Notes: a model not told the origin generated them from the sequence alone. Shown: positions 15,644 through 29,500, numbered from the stretch's first letter. The stretch: DNA of 64,000 nt from Quercus robur (GCF_932294415.1 NC_065535.1:92272862-92336861), one strand, 5' to 3'. Numbers and translations: made by a program.

Positions 15644-15920
15644 TGACAACAAATTTCAAAACCATTTGAGATGGCAAATTGTTAATGGTAAATAAAAGAG
15701 AAATACTATGTTCACAACAAATTTTTAGTGGCATGTTGTTACAAGTTGTGATTGGTGGATAAAACAATAACTCTAGTGGTAGGTTCAAATTAGAATCAAT
15801 AACAACTTACCACCTATGATTTGTTGTGAAAGTATTGTGAAAATGTTGTGAACGTATCACTTTTCTTATATTTATCATTAACAATTTTTCATCTCAAATG
15901 GTTATGAAATTTGTTGTTAA
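15644..15920. mobile_element. nested foldback MITEs
   Basis: The outer arms pair over about 50 bp: gacaacaaatttcaaaacca... at 15644 and ...tggttatgaaatttgttgtt ending at 15918. Inside, a second foldback at about 15701-15871 has ends aaatactatgttcacaacaa and gttgtgaacgtatcactttt. One non-autonomous foldback element therefore appears to sit inside another. Neither has an open frame. Related words (ttcacaacat, aatttgttgt) recur at 17228-17390 and around 18080-18470. Confidence 0.6.
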
Positions 15921-15929
15921 TAGTACATG

Positions 15930-16990
15930 AAAGTTCAAATATGTGTATAAATACCCTTGAACGTTTAGACCCCCAATTTACAAATTAACCAATTCAAGCT
16001 TTATGTCAAACAACTAGTGTGCGGAAAATGAACATAAGCTATAATATAGAATTGGAAAAACTATCTAAGCCAAATTAAAATCACAACCCACAACAAATAA
16101 TAAAATGCAAAGATAAAAGGGAAGGAAGATGCAAACACAAAGACAACACGCGATGTGTTATCGAAAAGGAAACCGAAACCCTCGGCGTAAAACCTCTCCG
16201 CCACCCTCCAAGCGGTAAACAATCCACTAGAAAATGTAGTTGGGATACATGGACAACAATAGACCCTCCAAGCCTAATCTACCCAGTGCACCTAAGCCCT
16301 CCAAGCTTTTTGCTCCAACGAGGTTGCGTCGAACCTTTTTTCTTTTCTAACTTCCCGGATTCCGCTACTAGACCGTAGCATCAACCAATGTAGATTGGTT
16401 CCTTCCTAACTGTTTTCCAGAACACCAAACAGCCCTCTCACAGTGATGAATATGGTGAGAACAAGGTTTTTGTAAAATGCCTCTTAAGGGTTTGACAATG
16501 GAGAGGAAGAGAGTTGAGGAATTTGAAGAGACTCTAATGTATAGATTGTAGGTGAATCAATCTTGTTTTACTCTAGGGTTTCTCTCTCAAAATTCTCTCT
16601 GGAAGCTCTCTTTCATTTATGGGTATAAGGGGTATTTATACTGGGGTAAGAGGAGAATGTGAAACGTCAGGTTTTTCAAATCAGGGGTGGCTCGCGGTTT
16701 AGCCTCGCGACTTGATTGAGTCGCGAGATAACCGTATGGCCAGTTGTCCTATTTTGTCCTGTAGTGCTCCAGCTAGCATGGTTGTTCACATTCTGGCATG
16801 CTTGGCACGTGTGCTGCATCTAGCGGCTTGCAACCGCGAGTCACCCGCGAGATCAAGCCGCGAGTCTCTGTTTTCTTGCACACTCTTGAGCAATCAACAC
16901 TCTATCTCACTCACTACCCTTACAACAAACCCACCTAAATACAGGGTTACTAAATGCTGAAATACAAGCAAATTTGACACGGAATAAAGC
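15930..16990. repeat. transposon-derived fragment with Cys/Gly-codon-free, CGCGAG-rich segment
   Basis: This block is clearly higher in GC than its surroundings. It holds words such as ctcggcgtaaaacctctccg, ccaccctccaagcggtaaac and several TCGCGAG/CCGCGAG motifs between 16685 and 16870. I recognise the style from dispersed repeats of tree genomes, probably an LTR-retrotransposon fragment in minus orientation. No reverse transcriptase, PBS or TSD is visible, so the class is not proven. The 82-codon frame at 16712-16960 is not supported as a gene. Confidence 0.45.
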
Positions 16991-19470
16991 CAATAAGTTG
17001 GTTAATCAAATTCAACTTTACAGTAAATATAATAAAGTAGTGTCAGTGGTAAGTTTGTGTCAATAGTAAGTCATATAAGAATCAATAATATAACCTACCA
17101 ACTCAACAATTATGAAATTTATTGTGTCTTTATTATTGCTCTTTTTATAGCTATCATCAACACACACAAAATCTATTATCCTAGTTATCTCAAAAAAAGA
17201 AAAAGAAATATTCAATGAAAAATGCTAGAACTACAAATAATTTTGCAACATTTTTTTACAAATTTTTTATATGGTAATGATAAATTAGTCGGTAAAAGAG
17301 TGATATTAATAGTGTACTCAAATTAAAATCAGTAAAAATTGGTCGCAACAAAAATTTATAAAAATATTATAAAATAATTTGTAATTACCTTGTTACTCAA
17401 ATCTAATTGTCTTTTTCACCTAGCCATAAAGAGAAACGAAAAAGAGAGAGAAACATGGCTTTTTCAAGTTTTCTGTTTGGAAAAAGATCTTTTGATTTTG
17501 ATTTTTTTTTTTTAAAGAGAGTTTCTTTTGAATTTTTTGACGTTTGCTAGATTAATAGTATTTTGAATAGTGACAAAAATAGTACTAGTAACGTAGACGC
17601 TGTTCCTACCGCTACTTGCCAAAACCAATCTATTAAATCAACTTTCACAGATACACACACACAGATTAGCAATTTAGCATACTTTTGCCAAAACCATACG
17701 CACAAGATTTTTCTATAAATGCTATAAATGGCATCTTTTATTCCAACCAGGTTGTGCTTCGTCCTTTCTCTTTCTTCAATAGCTATAGAAATGGAACCCC
17801 CCCCCCCCCCCCCCTCTCTCTTCCTGGGGTGGTTTCTCAAAAAAAAAAAAAAAAAAAAGAAGAAATGGACCCCAAAAAAAAAGTCAGCACCATAATTTAT
17901 GCGAATTTAGTAATTTTAAAAAAAAAGAAAAAGAAAAAAAAGACTAATGATGCGTCACAACCACAGCATACACTTATCATGATAGTAACATTCACAGCGT
18001 ACCCTTAGCTTTTTTCACACATGTCTATATTTAGATCAGATGAAAGAAGACTTTTATCTTGTATAAAAAAAATGGTGTGTTACAATATTTTCACAACAGA
18101 TTTTAGTTTTTTTTAGGAAATAGTAATACTTATTAGAACACACGAACATGAAAATAGTATATAAAATTTTTTAAACAATCTTATAATATATTACATAACC
18201 AATTGTAGTAGCAGTCTGAGGTTATAAGTATTGAAACTCTAACACACACAACTAATATGAGATAAATCATAAACATCTCTATTTTTTTCTTTTTTGTTGA
18301 GGAAATAATAATACTTATTAGATTGTTAACTCTAACACAACAAATTTTAGTTGATAGACTGTTAATAGTTATGATTTGAGCTCACAAATGATATCATTTT
18401 TTTTATCTATTAATAATAATTTTCTAGATAAAATTTGTTGTAAAATTTGTATAAAAATATTGTGAACTTTAATATCTTTCTTTAAGAAAATATTTTATAT
18501 TTTATCGAATCGGATTTGTTACATTAAATACTCTGGACAAATCGAATTTGAGCTGAGAGATGCATTAAAGAAAAAAAAAAAGCTGAGTTCATTTGACAAC
18601 TGAAATAAATGTATTCATAAAAAATAAATAAATAAATAAATAAAAACCTGAAATAAATGTGTTCCAACTTCCCAACTTCCAGCAAACACAAATTCAATGC
18701 ATCTGATAAGTCAACATTGTCGTGGCCCGTGAGAGCGGGGAGCAAAGAGGATTATAGAGAACTAACCTATGTCGATCATTAGTCATTTCTTATTTTTGTT
18801 TTGGTTTTTTTGCGGAGTCATATGTCATTTCTAATCAAATTCTTGATTTGAAAGCCTATTTCTGTAACATTAAAAAGAGTGTTATGGGTTTTTATAGCAT
18901 TAAAATACATTGACATGAATAGCATTTCTTTTTTAAAGATTAGAATTTTAATAATGATTCTCAGCCAACCAATAAAAAAAAGAATTTTAATATATGATAT
19001 TGGTTCCATAATAATTGATCTTTATAATCAAGTTAAGACATTAATATCTTTTTTAAAAAATTCAAATATTAATAATTGGTTTTTAGTGTAGATGTGGTTT
19101 GGATTTCAAACAGCTTATTCCGTTATTTGTTAACAAAAAATTTTACTAATTGAGTTAACTTGAATTTACTTATATAAAAAATATTTAATTGTCTATGACT
19201 CCATATTGAGATGTAGTATATTAGGTCCCCTAATTAAATTCAAACATTTGACTAATAAAAAAAAAAAGAAAAAGAAAAATGGTATCTTCTCTAAGAATAA
19301 TATAATGTAATGCATCTAAGATAGTTTACGTAAGTTTCACCCTATATAACTTGTCATTAACTCGTGCAACATGCCAAAAAGTTTGACAATAAATATTTAT
19401 AGATGATACATGTTTAATTAATAAATAAAAAATTTCCCATAAAAATAAAAAATTATTTATTTATAACTTT
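16991..19470. other. intergenic, simple repeats only
   Basis: AT-rich DNA with a foldback-like segment at about 17228-17390, a C run at about 17799-17814, A runs near 17840-17857 and 17915-17940, and (AAAT)n near 18625. No gene is supported. Confidence 0.5.
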
Positions 19471-19473
19471 AAA

Positions 19474-19740
19474 AACCAAATTAAATGATATAACTATAAT
19501 GATGATTTGAAAAAAAATATGGACTTTCAAAAACTTAGGTGACAATATTAAAAGAAGTCAACAAAAATAAATAAATAAAATTTGGTTTCTTATAATATAA
19601 TAATAATAACCAAATTAAATGATATAACTATAATGATGATTTGAAAAAAATATGGACTTTCGAAAACTTAGGTGACAATATTAAAAGAAGTCAACAAAAA
19701 TAAATAAATAAAATTTGGTTCCTTATAATAATAATAATAA
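19474..19740. repeat. tandem duplication, 134-bp unit
   Basis: Two near-identical units start at 19474 and 19608 (aaccaaattaaatgatataa...). They differ mainly in an A run and a single base (ttcaaaaact versus ttcgaaaact). The high similarity indicates a recent local duplication. Confidence 0.85.
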
Positions 19741-19754
19741 TTTTTTTTTGAGAG

Positions 19755-19790
19755 ATAATAATAATAATAATAATAAAGAAGAAGAAGAAG

Positions 19791-19820
<30 letters not shown>
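19755..19820. repeat. (AAT)n followed by (GAA)n microsatellite
   Basis: About seven ATA/AAT trinucleotides lead directly into about fifteen AAG/GAA trinucleotides ending near 19820. This is simple-sequence DNA and probably length-polymorphic. Confidence 0.9.
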
Positions 19821-19821
<1 letters not shown>

Positions 19822-19893
19822 GACATGCATAGCGTGTGGACTGTATGTTTACAAGTCTATAAAGACATATTTGTAAATCTAGTTAGCTCAATT

Positions 19894-20424
19894 TAGAAGT
19901 GTCCACGGGTCGGTCCGGGTTGGGTTTGTGCCCAACCCAAAACCAACCCACTTGCATCGGGTGGAAGGTTGTACAACCCGCCTGCAAACAACCTTGGGTC
20001 GAGTTGGATTGGTCTCCGGTGGACAATGGTTAGGTCAGTCGATATCAGATCTAAGTTACAACCACTAAATTTTCGCCAGATTTATGTTACAACCACCAGA
20101 TTTTTGCCAAATCGAAGCAAAAACCACCCCATCAAGCCTAGATTTTAGTGAAAACTTCCATCTCATTGCTAGATCTAACCAAAAACTACCAAATCTTCAC
20201 TAGAATATTGTTGGATCTAAACAGATCTAGGTAAATTTAGCCTTCTTTCATGGGTTTTGTCAAACGAATCAGCTTTATCAGGTTTTGGAGAAGAAAACCC
20301 GCCATCTGACCCACCTAAGTTGGTTTTTGGTGGTGAAGACCAATTGCCAACAGTCATCAGCGTCGGGTCGCCCGGGGCAATTTGGGTGGGTGGGTCAGTT
20401 TTCGAGTTCCGGTGGACACCCCTA
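19894..20424. mobile_element. non-autonomous hAT-like element, 531 bp
   Basis: The ends are inverted repeats TAGAAGTGTCCAC and GTGGACACCCCTA, which correspond to the common plant hAT terminus TAGGGGTGTCCA. Flanking it is an 8-bp direct repeat with one mismatch: GCTCAATT (19886-19893) and ACTCAATT (20425-20432). The interior is GC-richer, with gggtcgg/aacccaac words and no transposase. The 69-codon frame at 20257-20466 runs through the right end and is not a gene. Confidence 0.75.
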
Positions 20425-21033
20425 ACTCAATTAGTAAAGTTTATTATTGCAAAAAAAGAGATTTGAGGTTCGAACATATGTATTTTTGTTGATTTCGCCA
20501 CTAGAATCAAGATTATGGAAATTCGGATGAAGATCTTCCATCTCTCTCTTTTTTCTTTTTCTTTTTTTAATTTTTTATTATGGTGATCCTCCATATTTTC
20601 TTATAAAATATGTACTTACGGATGTATATCATTCTCAAAAATGATATCAATTTTTTTTTTCCTGTACATGAAACTACTTATCTCTTTCTTTTGGGGAAAA
20701 AAAAAATTGTATATGAGGCAAACAAGCTAAAAAAGGGGGGAAAAAAAACTTTGTTAAACCAAGTAATTAGCCAATAGCTTTTTATTAAATACAATTATAT
20801 GTTAACCAATTTTAGCAAATAAACAAATAAGTTTTGAGCAAAAAGCACTATCTAAATGGACACAACAAATAGGCTTCAATTTAAAAAAAAAAATCATTAT
20901 TATTGTTATTATTATTATTATTTTTACATCCGTTTTTTCTTTAAATTATTTTTATAGATTTTATTATTATTTAAAAATATTGTTTTTAGAGTTAGTATTT
21001 TGTGTAATGGTTGTGTACGAATTGAACATTCAT

Positions 21034-21092
21034 GTCCAACTCTATATACTTCTCAAAAAAAGAAAAAAGAAAAAAAAAGTCCAACTCTATAT
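21034..21092 (+). mobile_element. poly(A)-tail micro-insertion with 14-bp TSD
   Basis: GTCCAACTCTATAT is repeated exactly at 21034-21047 and 21079-21092. The 31-base insert is acttctc followed by an A-rich tail interrupted by G. It is interpreted as an extreme 5' truncation of a LINE-type retroinsertion. Confidence 0.75.
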
Positions 21093-21157
21093 GATGATAG
21101 TGGTGCCGTGTAGAGTAGAACCCCAACAAAAAATTATTTGTCTTGTACGAGGACAAA

Positions 21158-21395
21158 CAATTTATTTGGTTTGGTTGGAGTTGTGCCTTTCATGATTTGA
21201 GGTTTACTGGTGTAATGGTCCACAGACTCCAGATTCTGCTGATTTTTCAGCTTCTGTTCAAACTTTCAACCTTCAATTTATTTGGTTTGGTTGGAGTTGT
21301 AACGTGCCTCTCATGATTTGAGGTTTATTTGAGGTTTACTGGGGTAGCGGTCCACAGACTCAGATTCTGCTAATTTTTCAGCATCTGTCAGATTC
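21158..21395. repeat. tandem duplication, about 116-bp unit
   Basis: Units begin at 21158 and 21274 with caatttatttggtttggttg. Both carry tcatgatttgaggttta and cacagactc...attctgct. The second has a small internal duplication of the ttgaggttta word. Confidence 0.8.
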
Positions 21396-23409
21396 TGCTA
21401 TTTATTTAGGCTCCAAGATATTTTTTTAGGACGTTTATTAAGAAGTATAATAAATTATATCATTTAATAAAAGGATAAATTTATATATTGACAACAATAA
21501 TAATATACAAGTAAATACATAAAGTTTATAATTGTCATTTTTATATTTTGAAATCGTTGCATAATTGTCTCATTATCAATATTACATCTCTTTTAATTTA
21601 TACAATCAAACAATCATTTATCCATTAAATATAGACTAAATTATAAAGCAAAATTTAATTTTATTAACATAAAAAAACTGACGGTATTCCCAATTTTTTT
21701 TTAAGGATAGGTAAATAATTTTTTTTAATTATTATATATATATATATATATATTTTAAGGTCAGGTGGTCCTGGGACCGCCCTGGCCTTAAGGTGGTGCC
21801 GGTCCTTTATTTATTTTTTTGGCTTCTGTCCTTTTCCTATGCAAAGACTGACAAGTTTTTTTTGTTCACCTGGAATTATACATTTCTACCTAAAAAAGAG
21901 AAAAAATAAAAAGAAAAAAAGAGGGCCGCACATCTTAAATTTGTCAATCTGGAATGAAAGTTGTAAAATCCAAATTTAGGGGCAAAATCTAAATTCTAAT
22001 ATGTTAGAGTGTAAAATCCAAACATCTCAAAACTTTAAGGGATAAACTCTAAATTCTGAAATGTTATGGTGTAAAATTCAAATACTCCCAAACTTTAGAG
22101 GTGTAGTTTGTAATTTAACTTACTTTTTATATATAAGAGCAATTTGAATAATTTACATGAGTCTATTACTCACATTATATATTTTTTGATAAATACAATA
22201 GAATTTGAATACTTCAATTGATTTATTAACCCAAATCCCTTATAAAAGATATCACATCTTTAGTATATAGCAATCACATTAATTAATGTTAGCAAACAAT
22301 AAGATTTGAATAGCTTAATATATTTTTTTCCAAACAAAAAATCTAGGATATCAAAATAAGAAATTTATCAATTATGCTAAATTGCAACCACATAATTGAT
22401 AAAATTTTTATTACATACCAATCACATTAATGTTAATTAATAATTATATAAGAAAATTAGTTTATTGGTATAAAATTTAGGAAAATGTTAACAAGTACCG
22501 TGTGGTGCTTGTTAAGTTTTTTCTAATATGGGTTCTATATGATAAAAAAAATGAGATAAATAAAAGAAAAAGATATAAAAGTACTTATAAATCTAAAAAA
22601 ATGAATAAAACTACAAAAGAAAAACAAAAAAGTTGTCAGAAAAAAAAGTCAAATAAGTTGTTATTAACGGCACCTTGCAGTGCTAGTTAACACAATCTTA
22701 AAATTTATGGTCCCCTTGATATTACCTTCTTTTCACCAAAGCTAACTGAAATAGAGAATTTTATTATACACTCTCTACTTTACATTATGTGTGCCTTTGG
22801 CATCAGATTAAAAAGCCAATTTTTTTTTACTATTTAGGTTATTTTTACTATTATTCATAACTTTCGTGATACTTTTTGATATTATTTATGAGTTCTACTG
22901 TACTATTTTAGCTTTATCTACAATACTTTTAGCAAAAAATTTTTAATTTTAACTAAATAAACTGTTTCCAAATGGACCCGATATATATATATACTTTTTT
23001 TTCAAAATTTTTTTTTAAAGAGAGTTTTAACTTATGACGTCTACTCCTGATAATAGTTCTTTATCATCAGACTAAGACACTAATCAATTTTTGGTGTAAA
23101 TAAGGATTGAATTTCAAATCTCTTATACAATCATAAGAGACTTTATCCATTAAGTTAACGGAACCACTTTCAAAATTTATTTTTAAAACACGATTTTAGT
23201 TATATTTTGAAACCATGATTTCAGTTAAAATCGAAACATGATTTCCCATTTTTAACATAATTTCAGTTCACCTTTCGAACATGTGAGTGAGTGTGTCACC
23301 AAAATTGTCCCTTGCCATTAGAACGCACTAAGAACTCGTTCTTTAATTCTTTACACCAAAAGGGTTGCCTAAGTTGACTATAACTTTCCCATCAATTTGT
23401 CATTAAGCT

Positions 23410-23411
<2 letters not shown>

Positions 23412-23443
<32 letters not shown>
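23412..23443 (+). repeat. (GA)n microsatellite in HPT 5' leader
   Basis: Sixteen GA units lie 60 bp upstream of the HPT start codon. GA/CT tracts in this position are frequent in plant 5' UTRs. Confidence 0.8.
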
Positions 23444-23446
<3 letters not shown>

Positions 23447-23502
23447 CTGAACTGTGAAGGCTTCAGTGTTTGCTTGTCAGTTTCTTGGTTGAAGAAAGGA
23501 GC

Positions 23503-26500
23503 ATGGATTCTATGATTGTTGGGTCCTTCCCCAGACCATCTTCACTTGTTACCAGTGGTATGTTGTACTATCATGTACTCATTTCATTTCAGTTCAGTTC
23601 TTATAGAGTTTATATTAATTTTTGGGGTCTTTGGGTGTCTGGGTTTTAATTCAGATTGCTTAATCTGTATTGCTGCATGCAGTTTTCTCTTGCATCTTCA
23701 GCTCTGACACATTTTGGTTCTGTTTTGCTGAAAAAATGTACTTTGAAATTGTGCTCTGTTCATTATATCTGGGTTTTTTTTTTTTTAACCTTTCATAAAG
23801 AAGCTTTTTTTTTTTTTTTGGGGGGGGGGGGGTTGTTCTGAGTCTCCTGGCTGAAAAAAATTTTATTTTCTATTATTTTGCTGAGTGAGGAGTTGTATCT
23901 GTCAACATTTGTGTGTGTGTGTGTGTGTTTGAGATATAATATATAGTTTCTTTTTTGAATTGGTTGTGTTCTTGTGGTGTATTTGACTCAACTGAATTGA
24001 CTCTCTACCTGTTCCATTTCTAGAATTTAGGATTTTCTGTGTTTATTTATATATTTTTGTATAATTAATGTATTATAATAATTGGTAGGTGGAAATGACT
24101 GGAAGAGTGACAGAGTCAAGAAGGTTTGCTTTCCAAGTATGATCACCAATCTCTAGAATTTTATTTTGTATACCTTTTGTATGGTTTGATTCTTTGATCC
24201 TTTCCAATTCAAAATTTCACCTTTTGTTTTGCTTTTTTATAGTTTTCTCCCCTGTTAGAAAAGGGGAGACATAACTTTGATACCATGTTAGAATTGATGT
24301 TGGGAACTTGGGATTATATGAGAGAGAGAGAGAGTGGAAGCAGAATTAACATGGTCAAGTGTGACGGGCTACGTCCATAGGAGAAAGCTTTGAGGGTCTA
24401 CTTCTTTACTATTAAGCTCTGTATGTTACAATGGATCCAATATGGGGTATATATATTAGTAGCTAACCATAGGATTACTTGAAGTTATTAAGAGTAAGAA
24501 TACTTTCCTTGGAACTTCAAGTAGGTCCTAATACAATGAAGCTAGACTAACAAAGCCAGGGGATATTTGTTTTTGATCATATGTTAATTTTTCTAGCAGC
24601 TTTCATTTTTTTTGCCTTCCTTTTGTCTTTGTAGCACTTTCAATTTAAACATATGCATATATCATTTTATTTTCTTTGTGCACTACCATGCCATCTTAGC
24701 CAGCTTTATTTTTATTTTACCCTTTTTGAGACTATCTTTTACTCAAGTCATGAAAGCATTTATTTCTAATCTTGTCCAAGGTGGCCACTTATGCATCTAC
24801 AACAACAACCAAGCCTTAGTCCCAAAATTTGGGGGTTGGCTATGGATTCTCAATAGATTAATCAGGGCCAGCCACATGTATTCTAATCTGTCATTGTATT
24901 CTACTCGAATTTCATACTTTTTGTTACCTCTTTAATTGAAATTTTGTTTCTTATTACTTCAATCAATCTTATTTAAGTTTTCCTGTAGCTTTTTTTGTTC
25001 CCTTGACTTGAATTAACTCACTTTTCCTCATTGGTGCATTCATTGCTCTTCTCTCCATGTGATCAAACCATCTCAAGTGATGTGGTCACTTATGCATCTG
25101 ATTATCTTAATTTTTTCATTTTAGCTATGCTTCATCTTATCAGCATATTTCATTCAATACAATTATTCTTGGCAGGCTTACTGGTGGTGGTGGTGTTGTT
25201 CTAAAACTGTCCTTATATGATAGTAATTTTTGGATCTGATAATGATTACAATGCACTTCCCCACTTCATCCATTATGCTACTAGTCTATGAGCAGTTTAT
25301 TCTATAATATTTCTTTCTTATTAATGACTAATCAAAGTTACCATATGATAACTTTTAGGCACACCTTTGTCATTGTTGACTAAAGCTTTACCCAATTGTA
25401 ACTTGTGATAAAGGGGCATTGAAGATTTCAATTTAATTTGTTCTGCTGCAGCAACTCATGTTTCTAAACTTTTATTATCAAGACCTTTTCACCTACACCC
25501 CAATTTTTTAAGAAATTACTTTAAACTAAAAGGGTTGGTCATTTATTTATTTATGTGATTTGTCTATAGCAATAAGGAATCTGTTGATAGAAAAGTTAAA
25601 TGGTGGGAAGTTCAGGAGATTGGACATGCATGTGGCAGTGTGCTCTTGTAGAATCTCTTTTTGCTTCTTTATTTTATACTTAATCTATAATTTATCTTTT
25701 TTAGTCTCTGTCAGGAAGTCATTACCATTCCAGTTCTGTAATTGTTGATTCTTATGTAACAGTCAAACTTTCAAGATTTGGAGCATGGAACAGCCTGGAT
25801 AGATGCTTGCTGGTCAGGTCTCCGCATCATCTTTTGAAGCCTCCTATCAAAGGCTTTGAGGAAAGAACTACCTTCTACAAGAGACATAATAGAAAGTTCC
25901 TAGTGAATGCAGCCTCTGGACAGTCTCTTGAATCTGAGCCTGGAGCCTATAAACCAAAAAGCGTCTGGGACTCTTTCAAAAATGCCTCAGATGCTTTCTA
26001 CAGATTTTCACGGCCACATACAGTTATAGGCACAGTTAAGTTTAAAGTTGATGGTATAAATTGCAACAAATTGTGCTTGCAATTGTTTAGTGAATCAATT
26101 TCATTTGATTTTTTTCCTTCATTTTTCTTTTCCATTTATGGCAAGACCTCACCTTACTTTTTGGTAGGCAGGTATTAAGCATAGTCTCAGTGTCTCTCCT
26201 TGCAGTCGAGAAGCTGTCAGATATATCTCCATTGTTTTTCACTGGGGTGTTGGAGGTGATGCCTCAAGAATCTTTTTCAACTTGAACAGTCCATTGAAAA
26301 TGTTTATAATCTTTTTAACTTTGCCTTGCTTTCAGGCTGTGGTTGCTGCACTCTTTATGAATATTTACATTGTTGGTCTGAATCAGTTGTCTGACATTGA
26401 TATAGACAAGGTAAGCTTTGTGAATGAATCTTACTGGCAGAGCATTGCAATGAATATAGTAATAAATAAATAAAACAAAATTATGCTGTCTAAGGACATA

Positions 26501-29500
26501 GAAAGGTATTATTGTCTCAGTCTAAAACTGCTCGGCAGGGTCTGATCATATGGTGTAACTAGGATGGAGTTCTCTCCTATCCTCACTTTATATTTGTGGA
26601 TTTCAAATTGTAATTTTATACGGCATGTTTCATTGCAGGTTAACAAACCATATCTTCCATTAGCATCAGGAGAATATTCAGTTGGAACTGGTGTCATGAT
26701 TGTGACGTCTTTCTCCATTCTGGTATTAATAATTTGAATCAGTCCTCTTAGCTGTTTAAGATGCAATAATATACTTGAATTTATACTTAATTTAGTGAGA
26801 TATAGCTTTGATTTTGTGTGTTTTGCATGCAGAAGATGAAATTGGACTTGATTAATCAACATTTATTTATTTTAGATAGATTAGTCAACATTTATTTAGT
26901 TAAACTAATTGCTAGTGCATCATTTGAATAAGACAGCAAGCTATTAGATATAATATTTCAAGGAAATAGGTTCAATAATAAATATATTTTTAAATCTAAT
27001 ACTCCATTTGCTAGAATACTCATATGCTTTTTCATTTTTTTGATAAGTAAAACTCTATGCTTTTTCTGATAATTCAATTATTCATTGACTGAATGTATTG
27101 ACTCCTTTCTTTTTCAACAGAGTTTTTGGCTTGGATGGATTGTTGGTTCATGGCCATTGTTTTGGGCTCTTTTCATCAGTTTTTTACTTGGAACTGCCTA
27201 TTCAATCAATGTGAGTTGGTTTTTCTCACAAATAAGTCATTGGGAACCCACATAGGCTCATGTAGCTGTATAATTAAGTATGTATTACTCATATTGTTGT
27301 TAAGTTATAGTAGTAGTTGTATTTGGAAAGTTAAGATGATAGTTTGATATGATGGTATATTAAATAAAATTTGATTCTGAGATGATGATATTTGAATTTC
27401 TTTCTATATTAGCCCCATTTTTTCAGTTGTTGCATATTGGAAAAATTGATATAGATGGTAATATATTAGACAACGTTCCTTTTCTGACCTGATGTTCTTG
27501 TGGAAATCTTCGATCACTGTAGGTGCCACTATTGAGATGGAAGAGATTTGCAGTGGTTGCTGCAATGTGCATCCTAGCTGTGCGGGCGGTGATTGTTCAA
27601 CTTGCATTCTTTCTGCACATTCAGGTGAATTATTATTCTTTCAATTCTGTGTATCTTTCCGCTGTTTCAATTCAGGATATATGTGGTTCATTACTCAAAA
27701 CAATAATATCAGAGCGTAATGAACTTTAACTCTCTGACATGGGTGTCAGGGCCAAAAAATGGTGTCCGACATGCATGTGTCAACTTATAAAAAAATTGGT
27801 AAAACTGGATCATCTTCTGTACATTGTCTGATGTGCTTCTGTGTTTGAGTACTAATGCATGTCACCATTTCCAGACCCATGTGTACAAAAGACCTGTTGT
27901 CTTTTCTAGGCCGCTGATTTTTGCAACCGCATTCATGAGCTTTTTTTCAGTTGTGATCGCATTATTTAAGGTAAACTCTATAGCTTGCCATTTTAAGAAT
28001 GGTGGACTAGTGGAATATAGTTCATTCTTGTGAGTTTGTGATTTTTTTTTTTTTTTTTGGTGGGATACGATATATGCAGTTCTTGTAAAATTGAAGAATT
28101 ATATTCAGTTTTAACTTTTAACCTATGCTGGATTTTGTGTAGGACATACCTGATATTGATGGAGATAAGATATATGGCATCCGCTCCTTTTCAGTACGTT
28201 TGGGTCAAGAGCGGGTTAGTTTTTGACATCAAAATGTTCCAAGTTCAGAATCATGTACAGGATTATAAGTGCTAATTTATATGGTTTGGTTGTGCCTACT
28301 TTACCTTGGCCAGGTATTTTGGATTTGTATTTCACTACTTGAAATGGCTTATACTGTTGCCCTTTTAGTGGGAGTAGCATCTTCCAGCCTCTGGAGTAAA
28401 CTCCTCACGGTAATTTTTTCATTTTCTATATCTCTTTTTTTTTGGGTGGGGTGTTTAAGTTTCTTGATGTACAGAATACATAATGGGCATGCACAATCTT
28501 CATTCCTCTAGAGTCTATTGCATGACTCAAATTCTCTTTTATCTTTTCTTTTAAAAGATAAAAAGGATGCAAGCTTTAAGAAAATATGGCTAAACTGCAG
28601 TAGCTCATGTAAATACAATGTAACTGAAAAGATTAATGGTGATAAGTATGCTGCATGATTATTATTTTTTTTTGTTGGCTTGCGTAGTATGTTTTCATTA
28701 TGTAAACTATCTATCTTTTTTGGTTGTATTTCTTCTTAAGCCATTGTAAATATACAACCACTTAATTGCCCTGTTTGGTTACTAGTCCAAAGAGCTCAGT
28801 TTGTATGATACTAGGTTACACACTTACACATTAAAACAAGTACCTGCTAGGCAGCTACTATACCATGAATTTTTTTATTTAATTTTTAATTTTTAATATA
28901 TATATAAATATATATATTAGGGAGTACTGTCCTCCTTTGAAGCTCTGACTGGATATCATTGGAAAATGACACTTCAAAGCATTCAGAAAAACTATTTACT
29001 CCAGTTTGGATGGGTATTAACTTCACTATTAGACAGTAGAATGGCTTTCTCAATTTTTTTGCCCTTGGTTTTACATGGAGAGTGAGTAACAATATGTTGT
29101 GTGTGTATTCAAATGAGATTTACTTTTGTTATGATTTGCTTTGTTGATAAATTTTAGGAAGTTGAAGGGTTTTTTTTTTTTTTTTGGGGGGACAAGTATT
29201 TATTTAGAAATAAAACTATCCAAAGGCAAATCGAGCTTATGATTTAGTGATATTCAAGTGATAGATTGGTTTGTTATGTTTTTAAGTGATATTCATTTCT
29301 GGTGGTTTCTATCATTACTTGGATTGATTCACTTTTGTTTTTTCGATCCTTAATTGATTGAACCATATGCTAAGATCCAAAATGTTGGTATTTTCTCTCT
29401 TTTCATTGATTTAGGTTGTGGGACATACAATATTGGCTTCAGTACTCTGGAATCGTGCCAAATCTGTTGATCTGAAAAGCAAAGATGCAATCACTTCTTT

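Larger units (their letters stand above)
20433..23411. other. intergenic region upstream of HPT
   Basis: AT-rich sequence holding the micro-insertion at 21034-21092, the tandem repeat at 21158-21395, a (TA)n tract near 21733-21755 next to a short GC-rich relic (ggtcctgggaccgccctggcc) and dispersed low-complexity DNA. No gene is supported. The last few hundred bases should contain the HPT promoter. Confidence 0.5.

Noticed and set aside
20257..20466. 69-codon frame rich in Gly/Pro
   Set aside because: Runs through the right terminus of the hAT-like element into flanking DNA; no homologue recognised.
26860..26905. Possible retroinsertion with repeat attaatcaacatttattta / attagtcaacatttattta
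   Set aside because: The spacer has no poly(A) or terminal motif; a simple local tandem duplication explains it.
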